Source: Buxus sempervirens
Lineage: Eukaryota > Streptophyta > Magnoliopsida > Buxales > Buxaceae
NCBI GenBank assembly: GCA_947561395.2
Contig: OX387188.1
Coordinates: 12,116,061 to 12,180,060 of the forward strand
Reading direction: 5' to 3'
Length of the DNA: 64,000 nucleotides
Shown here: one piece after another, positions 1 through 11,349 of the stretch
Layout: each line of letters starts with the position of its first letter
Numbering within the stretch: the stretch's first letter is position 1
Notes under the pieces: generated by a model
Database searches by the model: none
Seen by the model: the letters and a program-made list of their open reading frames with translations, nothing else
What the model was told of the DNA's origin: nothing
Translations under genes and position numbers: made by a program

Positions 1-425
1 CTCCCATTCTGTTTAATCTTTGACTGGTCCAGACCCAGCTTGACAAAAGTGATTAACGGGCAGACATTTAATGCCGACCCGTTGTCAATCAAAACCCGTG
101 CAATCATGCTGCCCTTACAAAGCACTGTAATGTGCAAAGGGTCAACATGATAGCACCCACCTGGGCTGATCTCACCCTCAGAGAAACTTATCACATTATG
201 TGACAAGATTTGACCAACCATTTTGCCTAGCTGGTCTGGATCAATTGTCTGGGATACATGTGCACTCTGTAGCACCATTAACAATGCATCCCTGTGCTTT
301 TCCGAATTCAGCAAAGGGCCCAGTATTGAGATCTGGGCCGGGACCGTGTTTAGCTGATCCATAAGATTGAATTCACTTTTCTTAATTATTTTTATGAGGT
401 CTGCTACCTCATTTTCTGCACCCTG
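1..425 (-). pseudogene. Element C retroviral-type aspartic protease, partial and frameshifted
   Basis: Reading leftwards from about 340, the minus strand encodes SEKHRDALL, then CYHVDPLHITVLCKG, then the active-site stretch MIARVLIDNGSALNVC. This is the pepsin-like protease of Tat-lineage gag-pro polyproteins; the catalytic triplet here is DNG instead of DTG/DSG, as it also is in element A (element B has DNA there). The frame from gag is lost near 423-427, where C has five G and A has six in the same run, and stop codons follow. The C-terminal half (the GRPWIH region) is off the window. The product would cleave the gag-pol precursor; this copy cannot be made in one frame with gag. Confidence 0.8.
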
Positions 426-427
426 GG

Positions 428-2630
428 GGTGTCTTCTCCTATTTTTGTCTTTCCTTTCTGTTTTCTTTTTTCTTCATTTTCTTTTTCTACTTCTGTCTCC
501 TTCTCCTTCTCCTCACCTCCTGCACATCTCCCCGACCTCGTCATGAGGTTCACCTCCTCCTGGTTCTGGTTCCTAACCACTGGAACCGTAACTGTGATTC
601 CCTCGCTGTAGTTTCATGGTACAGCGGCCTCAGAATAGGCTAATTTAGGGATATTAACCACTAATGGCTGGAGTTTGGACCGGGATGTATGGGCCGGTTT
701 AGGGATAGTTCGGGCTGGTTGAAAATTTACAACCAAGGGCTGGAGCTTGGATTTTGTGGGAACAGCAGAAGTAATGGAAGCAGTGGTGGGATCAAGGTTG
801 ATGACCAGTGGAGCCTTGGATGGCTTAGATGGTGAACAAATGGGTGGACTGCAATTAAAGACCAATGGAGGCCTTGCAGTGTTTATTTGGGCCATGAGGG
901 AGGAGACCCGGTTCAGAGAGGAACTGATGTCCTCAGCAGCATGATTATTTTTTTGGGAGACCATATTGACCTCCTCTTCCTCATTCTCTTGGAAAAATTG
1001 GACCTGGACCGTGGTCCCTACAGGAGCTATGAGCTGAGATGGGTTAAAGGCCCTTCTGGTAGTGGATATGGCAATGATAGAGTTGGATGGGCCTGCCCCA
1101 TTGTGGTACGGCAGAGGGTTCTACCCAATATCATTTCTCGACGGGGAGGGTGCAGCAGTGTTGAACACCAAGGCCTTCTGGTCCAACAGGTCTTGGACCA
1201 CATGCTTCAGCATCCAGCAAGTGTCAGTAGAGTGCCCCGGTGCACCCATGTGATAGTCGCATGTGATGGTTGGATCAAAATTCCTCCCCTTCGGGGCATT
1301 CGGGTTGGGCTCTTTCAGAGTCAAATATTCCCCTTTTAGCAGGGTTGGCAGCAGTTGGGAAAGAGATACGGGAAGGGGAGTAAAGACTCGGTTCCTTCTT
1401 GCTGCCATCCAGGCCTCCCTCTCCTCCTTAGTAAAGGTCCTCCTCTGATTTGCGGGCATAGAAGGAGAGAAATTGACATTGTGCGGGCTCTAATACAACT
1501 GCTGGGCTGGCTGGGCCTGCTGGGTTTGCTGGGCTTGTTGAGGTATGGATATGTTGACATGGAGTGGCTTCTTGGCAGGAGGAGCTTGTACTAGGTTCAC
1601 TTCCCCCTCTTTTCTGGCTCCGTTCTTTTTGAATCCAGCCCCCTTCTTTTGTGCCAAGGAAGCAGAGGAATCAGACTGCCCAGTCAGAGTAGAGTAGTCA
1701 ATAAGTCTTCCTGACCTAATCCCTTCCTCGATCCGGTCTGCCACCTGGACCAGGGCTGCAAATTTGGTGGTGATCTACCCCACCAAATGGTTGTAGAAGG
1801 GTTGCCCCAGTGTACCCATAAACGTTGATATCATTTCTGGTTCCAGCATGGGCGGCCTGACCTGGGAGGCTGCCTCTCTCCACCTCTTGGCATACTGCCG
1901 TACAGACACATCCTTCCCCTTACTCATCCTCATCATGTCGTACCGGTCTGGCACAATCTTGGCGTTGAACTTGTACTGGTCCAGAAACGCATCAGCCAAG
2001 TCCTTCCATCTTCTAATTCTGCCGCGGTCCACGGTGGCGAACCACCTAAGAGCTGACCCGGTCAAACTCCTTTGGAAGAGTTGGATCAGTATACCATCGT
2101 CCCAGCCAAATTGGCATAGGGCCCCGCAGTATAGCTTCAAGTGGCTCATTGGGCCGCCTGTGCCGTCAAATTTGTCGAAATCCGGGCACTTGAATTTGGC
2201 CGGTAGGCATACATTCGGGTACATGCAGAGCTCATCAAAAGTGGTGCCTCCATAGCTGTTTCCCCCTTTTACCTCCTTCAGCTCTTCCTGGATTCTCTCT
2301 ATCCTGAGTAGCATTTTCCTTTCCATCTCTTCCCTAGCCTTTTCCTTCTCTAGTTCTTTCTCGGATTCTGCTGTATTTTCCCTGATCAGAATGGGTTCAG
2401 GGACCGGTTCAAAAACGGGCTCAGGCATGGGTTGAGCCGGAGGCGGAATATAGGCCTGAGGTGGTGGTGCTTGATGGGAGGTAGAGGCCTGGTTTTGGGC
2501 TTGGGCTTGTTGGGCCTGAGCCGCCAGTAAGTCCCCCAGCATTTTGGCCAAACTAGCCACTTGCTCCTGCAGCTGAGCAAAGTCTTGAGCGGGTATAGTG
2601 GCTTGAGCTTGGTTCTCTTCAGTATTCATG
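428..2630 (-). pseudogene. Element C gag polyprotein, one frame with four stop codons
   Basis: Gag starts at the ATG whose complement is 2628-2630 (MNTEENQ), the first ATG after a good splice acceptor at 2681. The gag core spans roughly residues 150-285: CPDFDKFDGTGGPMSHLK, then LFQRSLTGSALRWF and VRQYAKRWREAA, the Retrotrans_gag fold that builds the virus-like particle. Further on comes a zinc-knuckle-like CDYHMGAPGHSTDTC (CX2HX5HX4C). The frame is continuous from 2630 to about 430 but carries TAG at 1775, 1490 and 1121 and TGA at 614. Compared with element A, three of the four are C-to-T type changes (CAG to TAG, TGG to TGA). After 614 a charged EK-rich linker with MTRSG leads into the protease. 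Confidence 0.9.
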
Positions 2631-2827
2631 GTGCGAGCTTTGGATCTGGTCACGGGAGCAATGGTTGCAAATAAGTGTACCTGGGGTAGGAAAAAGCAAA
2701 GAAACTTGTCAGCTTTCATTTAATTTGAGACACACCCCTATAAATGTAGACAAGTGGGTTAGGTGAGCACAAGTCTGAATTTTTTTTTTTTAGTTTTTTT
2801 ATTTTGTTTTCTTTTTTTTTTTTTGGC

Positions 2828-3350
2828 TTGGAATATTCTGAGGCTTCCAAATGTCCTAAAAATTTTTGACTTTGAGTGGCTCTCATGACCAAACAAAGGT
2901 TTTTGGAATATTCTGAGGCTTCCAAATGTCCTAAAAATGTTTTGACTTTGAGTGGTTCTCGTGACCAAACAAAGGTTCTTGGAATATTCTGAGGCTTCCA
3001 AATGTCCTAAAATGTTTGACTTTGAGTGGTTCTCGTGACCAAACAAAGGTTTTTGGAATATTCTGAGGCTTCCAAATGTCCTAAAAATTTTGACTTTGAG
3101 TGGTTCTCGTGACCGAACAAAGGTTTTTGGAATATTCTGAGACTTCCAAATGTCCTAAAAAAATTTTATTTTGATTGGTTCTCGTGACCAAACAAAGGTT
3201 TTTGGAATATTCTGAGGCTTCCAAATGTCCTAAAAATGTTTTGACTTGAGTGGTTCTTGTGACCAAACAAAGGTTTTTGGAATATTCTGAGGCTTCCAAA
3301 TGTCCTAAAAAATTTTGATTTTGATTGGTTCTCGTGATCAAACAAAGGTT
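2828..3350 (-). repeat. Tandem repeat of about 76 bp, ~7 copies (element C leader)
   Basis: Seven imperfect units begin with GGAATATTCTGAGGCTTCC and end in CAAACAAAGG. Units start near 2830, 2907, 2983, 3056, 3129, 3206 and 3283. They lie just upstream of gag in sense orientation, inside the predicted leader intron. Element A has a related 76-bp array (37667-38728) with about 14 units. Open frames across the array are by-products of the repeat. Confidence 0.92.
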
Positions 3351-3618
3351 TTTTCCTTTTCTGAATTTTCTCAGTTTTCAAGTTCAAAAGCTTGATTGAA
3401 ACATGTTTGAATTGAATTGGTATAAAAAAATATGACACCTTAGCTTGCTTTTTGAGTTTCAAAATTAGGTTAAATCCTAAAAGCATATTTCCTTTTTTTT
3501 TTTTTTTTTGGAAACGTTTTTATATTCTCTTTGGGGTGCCTAAGGATTAACCACATTGTTTAGGCATTTTATTCTGGAAATTCGGGCTGAAAAAGCCAAT
3601 TTACACATTTTCTGCATG

Positions 3619-3758
3619 TATCCGGTATTAAGTGCCGGATAAGGATATGTCTTATTGTATCCAGCCATAATGACCGGATACACGCATATACCTTTGTAAC
3701 CGGCAATATATACCGGATATGAATGGAATTGTTCTTAACCGGCCTGAGTTGCCGGTTA
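3619..3758. repeat. 39-bp-period dyad array in element C leader (4 units)
   Basis: Four 23-bp imperfect palindromes of the form TATCCGG-N9-CCGGATA start at 3619, 3658, 3697 and 3736, exactly 39 bp apart. The last two have TAACCGG/CCGGTTA or mixed arms, so both sides have changed together in unit 4. An array at the same place in element A (39033-39172) has the same spacing. No TATA box follows closely in sense direction. Confidence 0.9.
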
Positions 3759-3764
3759 ATGCTG

Positions 3765-4520
3765 AAATGGCCCTTTTTGACTCATTTTTTCATCAGATTA
3801 GGTTTTTTTTTTCATTCCCACTTGATGTTCACCTTAACTTGGCCTCTAAAACTTGCCCCAAATTGGGCTTGGACATCATTCTTGCTATATTCACAAATTC
3901 ATAAAAAAAACATGGCTTTACCTTGCCACCTTGTATTACCTTCAATATGGTATTCATAGTATACCTTGGCCTGTAAAACATGCAAACGGCCTTCCCACAT
4001 TTACACCCAATTCCTCAAACGCAATTGTGTGCTTTTAGCTGAAAACGTGTTTCTCCGCCTTCAAGCGTATGGTTTTTGGGTTTTGGCTTAATTGGCAACT
4101 TAGAACTCAAGTCTAGTGATGCCCGGAATCGAATCACAGATCCCATTGTCATCACATCATTGACTCAAATTCTAAGGTAAATGTTTTCACTTTCGCTTTC
4201 CGAAGTCACGACCTCGGTGCGCCAAGCTACACACATTCATGGTTCAACTTCCTATAGGTAATGGGTAGGCTGTGCAAATAGTTTAAAGTGCTCAAGTGTA
4301 ATTTAAAATTGAGGTAACATTCACAACGTCCCAGCCCCTTGCCACTCTTTTTCGTAGCCATGCATTCAATTTCAAGCCAAGGCACATATGACATTATAAT
4401 GAAGCTAAATACAAGCAAGCAAGAGAACCAAAGCAACTAAATATGCACACAAGTATTACATGCCCCAAGAAGTAGTATACAAACATGTTATTTGTTGCAC
4501 AAATCACTATTAGATCATGA
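3765..4520. other. Element C leader, no gene
   Basis: Non-coding leader aligning closely with 39180-39920 of element A. It contains GCCCGGAATCGAATC near 4118-4132 (minus strand GATTCGATTCC), which resembles a pol III B box, but I see no matching A box. No protein-coding signal. Confidence 0.6.
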
Positions 4521-4526
4521 AAAGCA

Positions 4527-5130
4527 TGCTTGTAAAATTCAAAACATCCCCTAAATTTCCAGATTTTATGCTCTTTTTCTCATGCTCAAAGTGTACCATT
4601 TCTACCCAATTTGAAGCCTAAAAATTCAGCAACTACTTGACATGGTCCAAAAAGTGCTTTAATTAGGTACAACATGCTTGAAATCTCCCAAAATACACAC
4701 TAAATTTCCAGATTTCATGTTCTTTATTTTTATGCTCAAGTGACATTGTTTTATGCCCAAATCCAAGCCTAAAAATACAACACCTAAATGTATGGTACAA
4801 GAGATGTTTGGTTCAAGGAAACATGCTTGAAAAAGCCCAAATTTATCCATTGAATTTCCAGATTTTGTATTCTTCATCTTTGGTGCTCAACATGCTTTAT
4901 TCATGCCCAAATCAAAGCCTAGGAATTCAATAACTAAAATATGGCATAAGAAAGGTTTGAACTGGTGAAAACATGCTTGGAACTCCCAACATATACCCAT
5001 TGAGTTTACTGAATTTATGCCCTTCATTTTCATGCTCCAACATGGCACTGAAACCTCCCAAAACAAGGTAAGAAAATATAACAAGTAGGCATGCACACCA
5101 AGATAAGCCCATAAACATGATCCTAGGCAT
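4527..5130 (-). repeat. Degenerate ~148-bp repeats, about 4 units (element C leader)
   Basis: Units begin with CATGCTTG at about 4527, 4673, 4822 and 4972, and each contains a version of AAATTTCCAGATTT followed by a CATGCTC-like word. Spacing is 146-150 bp. The units are much more diverged than the 76-bp repeats. Element A has the same kind of units from about 39928. Function unknown. Confidence 0.6.
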
Positions 5131-5290
5131 AATCCAATAATACACACATGTCTTTATCCATGTAAATTTCAAAGCACCCTCATCAGATTTCAAAATACAA
5201 CAATATGCAACAAAAAAAAAATCAGATTAGCAAGCATTCAAAAATAAATAAAAAGCATGAACGAATACACAAAATGGCTTAAATCCACAA

Positions 5291-5309
5291 GTCCCCAGCA
5301 GAGTCGCCA
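5291..5309 (-). other. Primer-binding site of element C
   Basis: Minus strand TGGCGACTCTGCTGGGGA starts two bases after the end of the 5' LTR. An 18-nt tract beginning TGG next to an LTR is the usual place where a tRNA 3' end primes minus-strand DNA synthesis. The identical PBS is present in elements A and B. Ogre elements in legumes are reported to use an arginine tRNA; I could not check the match to any tRNA. Confidence 0.8.
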
Positions 5310-7236
5310 GTTGTGAGACACGGGAAAAATCACCGGGATGATTTCCCCTCCGTCAGCACACGGGCTCAACGCAAAATTGGGAGAGTCGCCACCATTCAGA
5401 ATTTTGGGGTGTGAATGGACACCAAAAGATTCAAAACTATGCAAAAATAGCTAAAAGGCAAATTCTAGGGTAAAAATAATCCTACTTGAAAATCAAATCC
5501 AGAGATGGGTAAGGGGATTAGATTATGAACGGGGGAAGGTGTTAGGCACCCCCATTCACCCACACAAGGTGGTTGCCAAGTGTTTGTTCATGCAAAAAAG
5601 ATAATAAAGCTTGCTAAAAATCATTAAAAATATTGGAAAAGAATTAAGCCAATGTGTGATATTTTCACATGAGGAATCCAAATGGATTCTAGATCCTCTT
5701 TTATGTCAATATCACTTCTGGAATATCATAAAAAGATGGAAATCAAAGCAAAAATTTTTCAAAACCAAGTTGAGGCAAATCCGGAGAATTTGGTAAAAGT
5801 AATGCCATTTGTCTTGAAATCATTCAAATCCCATTTTAAATTGATCCAAACCAAATCCATTTGAAAGATTATCGTAAATAATAGTTCTATGCAAAATTTC
5901 ACCCCATTCCGATTAAAATCCTAGGAGTTATATTCCTTTAAAGTTGCTGCCGGAGAAAATCAAAAGTGGCAAGTAGGCAAGTTCGGAAAATCACTTAGAA
6001 ATATCCACTCCATAAAAATCCATGAAATTTGGTGTGATTGAAGTCTGTATGGCCATCTTTCGAAAGAAACTAGCCTCATAAAAAAATTCACTCGGATGTG
6101 CCTTGGGTGGTCTCCCAAACAGGCCCCAAAGATCACAGATTTACCTAGAAAAGTGTCATTGGGCAATTCTGAGTAAATCTGTTACCAATAATACAAATGG
6201 AGTCAAAAAATTATGAAACCAATAAGATTTGAAAATAGACTTATAGGGGAGTGCCCAGAAACAAAAATCGCTCAAATCGGACTTAAAACGAACACATGGC
6301 GCTCCGTCGAAGTGACAAGTTCCGTATTTGAACCTGAACTGTCCAATCAACTTCGACAGAGAGGTGTCAAAAATCCGCATGATAGAAATTAATGAAATTT
6401 GGTGGACATAAACTAGAAAGCCTCACCTTTCCCATGGTTCTAAAATCACTCCAAAATTCATCGAGACGATAAAGTTATGAGTGTCCGAAGTTGGGGTACA
6501 GTTGCTGTCAAGTTAAGCCCTTTTTGGAGAAAAACAATTCAAAACTGTGACAAAGTATGTGCAATTCGTGCAAGATAAATACAAAACCTTTAAAAATCAT
6601 TTTAAAACATTCCCGAATTGATTGAGGCCATTTATTTCAGATTTATCACAATAAATGTAATAAACCCAAAATATGAGCCTATCCCGCCAAAACGGGTGCA
6701 ATGTATGTGTAAGTGAAAATCATTCAAGAACAATATAACAACATAGCATGCATTCTCATTCATTTAAAATAGGGTTCTAAAAGCAACCTAGGGTTCCGTT
6801 CCATTATCGTTTCCCTTTGTTCCCTCTCCCCGTTAAACACGGTTCTTCAAGATAATCATGGGGTACTTTGAATATGAAACGGGCTTCAAAGATTCAAAAG
6901 GCTTTATTCTACATAGGTTCTAGTACTAGGGTAAATCCCCAGTCTCGTTTCTCCTAGATCCCGCCTTCACGTTTTACGGCTAGGGGGAGTCTTGAGATAC
7001 TTTGAGCCGGGGAAGGATTTTCATACACACAAAAAGGCCTTATTCTACAGAAAGGTAGAAGAAGAGACTAGATCTAGAAATGTAAAAACAGAAAATAAAA
7101 GAAAAGTTTGAGGCTTACCTGGGTTCTGGAAGCACTTCCGCAGCGGTTTCCCTCTTCACTCGGAGCTCTTCTTGGCAGAGATTCTTGGCAAGAATTCAAG
7201 GCAAGAGTTAATGGCCATTTGGTTAAGGAGGAGCCT

Positions 7237-7247
7237 CCTATTTATAG
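7237..7247 (-). promoter_or_regulatory. TATA box of element C LTR
   Basis: Minus strand CTATAAATAGG, about 165 bp downstream of the dyad array in sense direction and about 120 bp upstream of the splice donor. The same motif is at 19913-19923, 23101-23111, 42583-42593 and, as CTATAAATAGA, 56143-56153. Transcription start not determined. Confidence 0.75.
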
Positions 7248-7410
7248 GCAAAGGTTAGGGTTAGGGTTGGTGAGAATGGTAGACACAACATAATGTCTAT
7301 AGCCCACCAACCTTAACCTTAAGGCTATTTCCGAGATTTCCCTTCATTTAAGTACATGATGGTAAAAAGTGAAATCTTTCGGAAAACCCTAATTTTGAGC
7401 AAAACTTGTG

Positions 7411-7550
7411 TATCCGGCATGTCAGGCCGGATACAAAAGGGTCTTAATGTATCCGGCATATAATATCGGATATACTAAGGATTGCTTGTATCCGATATCT
7501 TTCACCGGATACAAAGAGGAGTACTTGTATCCGGCCTGAGTTACCGGATA
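7411..7550. repeat. 39-bp-period dyad array in element C LTR (4 units)
   Basis: 23-bp dyads TATCCGG-N9-CCGGATA (one arm mutated to ATCGGATA in unit 2 and TATCCGAT in unit 3) start at 7411, 7450, 7489 and 7528, exactly 39 bp apart. The 16-bp spacers are not conserved. The array sits near the sense-5' end of the LTR, upstream of the TATA box, where an enhancer would be expected. Confidence 0.93.
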
Positions 7551-7640
7551 CAGGTAAAAACTTATTTCCTTCAATTTTTGTACTGGCTTTCAAGGAGATA
7601 ATGATTTTTGATGATTATTGTGCAATTTGGGGTGTCTACA

Positions 7641-9894
7641 CCAGGTACAACCCTGAAAGTTCTACAATTGAATTAAAGACATTCCTCACAGGTGATGCCC
7701 AAAGTGTTGTGTACATGCTGGGTGGGATCCACCATTTGATTGGATTCATGTAGGAGAAGAAGATTGATTCACAAGCCATTTCTTATTCAATTTTTAACTG
7801 GACCTATTGCCAACTTGTTCTTAACCATAAGAAAATATCCAAAGGATAAGTTTGATAAGCTCCTTACCATCAAAGCATAACCTTACAATTACACTTTTTA
7901 AGCCTATATTTGGACTGGAATAGACATTGGATAGAAATAAATGGAAAATACAAAGCTAGATATCGTCAAAACTAACAGAATTGATTTGGAGCCAGTATGG
8001 ATTTTGTTTTATGAAGATAGAAGTTGTGTTTTTGGTGTTGAATAAGTGGGTTATCCAACTTTACCCAAGGAATGGCAACAGGGTGGATTTTGTTTTATGG
8101 CTAGTGCTGCCAGTAATCCACCCAAAGATGCCCTTTAAAAACAAATTTAAATGATATCTTCTTTGATAGTCAACATACAATCCTAAAGATGCCCTTCAGA
8201 AGGAGTTGCAAGACAAAACTAAGATCACAACCTTTTTTTTTTTTGGGTGTTATACGGAGTATATGCTGAAAAAAATGGTTTGCCTGCATGCTACAAACCC
8301 CAAAACCAAAGAGAAACAAAGGACAGCACAAAGACTCAGAACCTCAGATCAATATAGGACCTAAATGTAACCAGAATAACAGAGAGATCACAAGATAGTC
8401 TAGCGTAGAGAAGAGAAGAGGTTTTTTGAGTGTGTTGGGGAAGGAATTTATAGAACAAAAAGGACCTAACAGGATAAAAAATAATCAAGGAAATGGAAAT
8501 CAAAATTAAGAAAAAAAATTAATAAAGTACAAAAGTAAAGAGGCCTTTGAAAGCTTTTGGCTTTTTGGGGAGATGATGAGGCATGAGGGGCATCGAACCA
8601 AATTCAACAAACATAAAACTAGCGCCAGACGACCTCACTCAGATTTTCACCAACCATTCACCATCGGCACCAGATTTATCATTGTGGTTTTTGCCTTCCG
8701 TAAGAATTAAGAGATGGAAGTGGTATTGTTGGGAGATTAGGTAGCGGAAGAGTTGATCGATGAAACGATAGAAATAAAAGAGAACCATTGAAGCAACACT
8801 AACTCGGAACCTAACCATTAACAAAACACCAAACTATAAAACCTAGCCATTACAATAAAACACATCAAACGATCGCCACATAACTAGAACACGTTGATTA
8901 CTTTCAAAGAGAGAACCAAAAAAAAAAGCAGAGAAACCTTGACCACAACCAGAAGGAGGAGGAGATAAACAATTAAAAACTTACCAGAAACCTTGAGCAG
9001 TCGAAGACTTTGTGCTTGAGAATTGTAAAAAACCGAGGGTCTCGTTAAATGTGATCCAGAAAAATCTTGTCATGTGAATGGATCCAACACCATAAAATGA
9101 ATGAAGCTCAAATCTGAAATTAAAAAAAGGGTCGTTGTTTCCAATTCTTTGCAGACATTAAGAATGCATCACAGATCAATATATTGAATTGATCAGATAA
9201 CTGTTGGTTATCAACCAAAAGAGAAATGAAAAGAAAAAAAAAAAGGGAAATAAATCTGCAAAGCAAAATAGCACACAGGTTCTAAGTCTTTATTACCAAT
9301 GGATTAACACAGGTGCAAATCTCTAGCTACGAATAGCAACAATATGTAATAACATGCTCACTTCAAGTGGATAACTGTTTAAGAGGGTGCATAGGAATTC
9401 AATGATGAGAAGCATCTTAAATACAATTAAAAAGCCAATCCATAAGCTAATATTAACACGAGAGTTTCACTTTCCAGAAGTAAAATAGCTCAAAAATCCC
9501 CGTATGAATAAGAGGAATAGTAAACAGAGAAGACTTCGACAGAGAACATACTCTCGAGCTTCGATTTCTAGGGTAGACATTGAAGCTGCTTCTGCGTAGA
9601 CAATACAAACAAACCTGTAATATGGTTCAAAGAAATCTTAATCTCGATTTCTCCATGAATGAGAACCCTACTGATGCGTGTCCTTCTCCTTTAGAGAGAA
9701 CCCTATCGATACACCCTTGCTTTTTGAGGTATCTACACAGGGTGTGATACCTGTGTAGATACCTGAAGAAATAAGTCGATAGAAGTTCTTACTCTGTAAA
9801 TAAACGTGTTAGGGTTAAGGTTTGTGTTGATGGCGATGAAGGCTCCGCTTTGTTCCTTTAGATTTCCTGTATCTTCTCTCTCTTTATTTTCCGG
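7641..9894. other. Unassigned AT-rich DNA between element C and CACTA end F
   Basis: About 2.25 kb with no convincing coding region, LTR boundary or transposase. A 15-bp inverted repeat with an 8-nt loop lies at 9727-9764 (arm AGGTATCTACACAGG). It may be the interior of the CACTA element that ends at 10148, into which C inserted; this is inference, because no CACTA left end is visible. Confidence 0.5.
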
Positions 9895-10148
9895 TCATTG
9901 GGGAAAACGGCAATGGACGACTATCGCTCGGTAGCGCTTGGAGAAAACAGCAATGGAGTAGGACGAGGGAAAACGGCAATGGAGCAGGACAATTGTGGGC
10001 CAAGGGGAAGAAGGAGGCGTTGGAATTTGGGGCAAAAAGAAGACGACGGAAAAACAATTCATTCGCGCGGCTTTATTGGGTTTTTGCCGGCGGCTTTTAA
10101 AAAACCGCCGGCAAAAATTCACCCTTGTTGCCCCCTTTTTTTGTAGTG
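9895..10148. mobile_element. CACTA-type transposon terminus (F)
   Basis: The segment ends in CCCTTTTTTTGTAGTG, the complement of a CACTACAAAAA terminal inverted repeat. Just inside is GCCGGCGG/CCGCCGGC (10086-10112) and repeated GCCGGCAAAA-like words, the kind of subterminal repeat seen in CACTA/EnSpm elements. The end abuts the LTR fragment E, so F inserted into E. The other end is not in the window, probably because it lies beyond element C. No transposase is visible. Confidence 0.65.
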
Positions 10149-11349
10149 TTCCCAAACTTGCCTCCAAGTACCTCAAGAATCCTCTCTAGCCGTAAAACGT
10201 GAAGAGAGAGCTAGGGGAAAGGGGAACAGGTGGATCCCTAGAATAAAACCCCATAATCTGTTCTTTTCTTTTTTTTTTTATAGAATAAGGCCTTTGATTG
10301 TGTTTGTATACCCAAACCTATCTCCAAGTACCTCAAGACTCCTCTCTAGTCGTAAAACGTGAAGAGAGAGCTAGGGGAAAAGAGAACAAGTGGATCCGTA
10401 GGGTAAACCCCCATGTGCTATAATCTGTGAGATGTGGTTGCTTTTACTATCATGTGAATGTTTTGATGGTTTTATTTTGAATCTGGAGGAATCCTATGAA
10501 TCCATGATATTTATAGCATGAGATCCCCACTTCTTTCTAAAATTTGGATTTTTCATACCTTTGCACCTACAACACTGTTTTCTTAATTTTGGTGATATTT
10601 GGCTAGGATTCTAGATCTACCATGATCTATATGTAGATCTAAAACCAAAAGCCTAAAAGTAACCTGTAGGGTTTCATGACATGATTTTAAAATTGTTTTT
10701 GGTCTTGGAGAAAGGATCCTATGGTCTAAACTCTCCCTTTTGATGTTTTTTCATCAACATGGGTTGAGTGGGGGTTCTATATCTCCACTATTGAGAGATC
10801 CGGATCAGATCTGTACTCCAAGTAACTGTATTCTTCAATGATTTAATCAAGAGATTTCAATCTAGTTTTTCAACCTTTTAATGGTTTAGCCTAAAGCTAG
10901 TTTTTTAGGTTTCTCTTTAGATTAGTTTTATCTGATTTTTTATCTCAATTTTATTTTAATCATGAAACCCTAGGATTGGTATGATCATATTGAAGGTTCT
11001 GAATTAATCTAAATATTCATATGAAAAACCATACATTTTTGTTACTTTTATGTTTTTTTCCTTTTTTTAGCAAGCATTCTTTATTTTAACATGAACAATA
11101 CCTGGCTACCACCCTGTGTGGATGAATAGGGGTGCCTAACACCTTCCCCTGTTCATAACCTAATCCCCTTACCCATCTCGGGTTGGTTTTTTTTAATAGA
11201 GTTATTTTTACTCTAATTTTGCCTTTTTGTGTTTATTTGATGATTTTGGTGTCCATTCACACCTAAATAGAATGGTGGCGACTCTTTGTTTTTAAAAAAT
11301 CCCGTGTGATGATGAGGAAGTCATTAAATTGATTTTTCCATATCTCACA
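10149..11349 (+). mobile_element. LTR fragment E, sense +, truncated on the left
   Basis: The right end reads ...CCATATCTCACA at 11349, the sense end of a Tat-type LTR. The whole fragment aligns in opposite orientation with the solo LTR at 54753-56567, including the internal duplicated unit with CGTAAAACGTGAAG. Its sense-5' part is missing because CACTA F interrupts it at 10148. It interrupts element B just after the protease region. ATTGT at 11350-11354 would be the right copy of its target duplication. I cannot tell whether E was a solo LTR or part of a full element. Confidence 0.8.

Larger units (their letters stand above)
2681..7118 (-). other. Predicted 4.4-kb leader intron of element C
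   Basis: On the minus strand the LTR contains CCAG|GTAAGCC with the exon end at 7119, about 120 bp downstream of the TATA box. The first strong acceptor before gag, a pyrimidine-rich stretch ending CCCCAG, lies at 2681, and the first ATG after it is the gag start at 2630. Donor and acceptor are at equivalent places in element A. Splicing would remove the PBS, repeats and dyad array from gag mRNA. Seen: the sites. Inferred: that they are used. Confidence 0.55.
1..7640 (-). mobile_element. Element C: Tat/Ogre-type Ty3/gypsy retrotransposon, 5' portion only
   Basis: A minus-strand LTR retrotransposon whose pol and 3' LTR lie beyond the left edge of the window. In sense order it has a 5' LTR (7640-5312), a PBS (5309-5291), a long leader with a 39-bp dyad array and two kinds of tandem repeat, gag starting at 2630, and the beginning of the protease at the window edge. 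Gag, protease, leader and LTR all align with element A, so C and A belong to one family. The coding part is dead (four in-frame stops and at least one frameshift). The bases right of the LTR, CCAGG at 7641-7645, would be one copy of the target duplication; the other copy is outside the window. Confidence 0.9.
5312..7640 (-). mobile_element. Element C 5' LTR (2329 bp)
   Basis: The plus strand reads TGTGAGACAC ... GGTGTCTACA, so the sense strand begins TGTAGACACC and ends CTCACA with canonical TG...CA ends. It is followed by a PBS on the sense side. In sense order it holds the 39-bp dyad array (7550-7411), a TATA box (7247-7237), a splice donor at 7119/7118 and the block shared with the other LTRs around 5510-5560 (GGTGTTAGGCACC). 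It is homologous over its full length to the LTRs at 18012, 21225 and 40685. Confidence 0.92.

Noticed and set aside
4113-4135. tRNA or SINE-like pol III B box (minus GATTCGATTCC)
   Set aside because: No A box at a suitable distance and no tRNA fold; also present in A only because the leaders are homologous.
7253-7270. Telomere-like TTAGGG repeats
   Set aside because: Only two units, within an LTR; not kept in the other LTRs.
7411-7550. Regular short repeats resembling a CRISPR array
   Set aside because: Eukaryotic DNA, only four units, repeats are palindromes with variable centres, no cas genes, and the same array recurs in LTRs.
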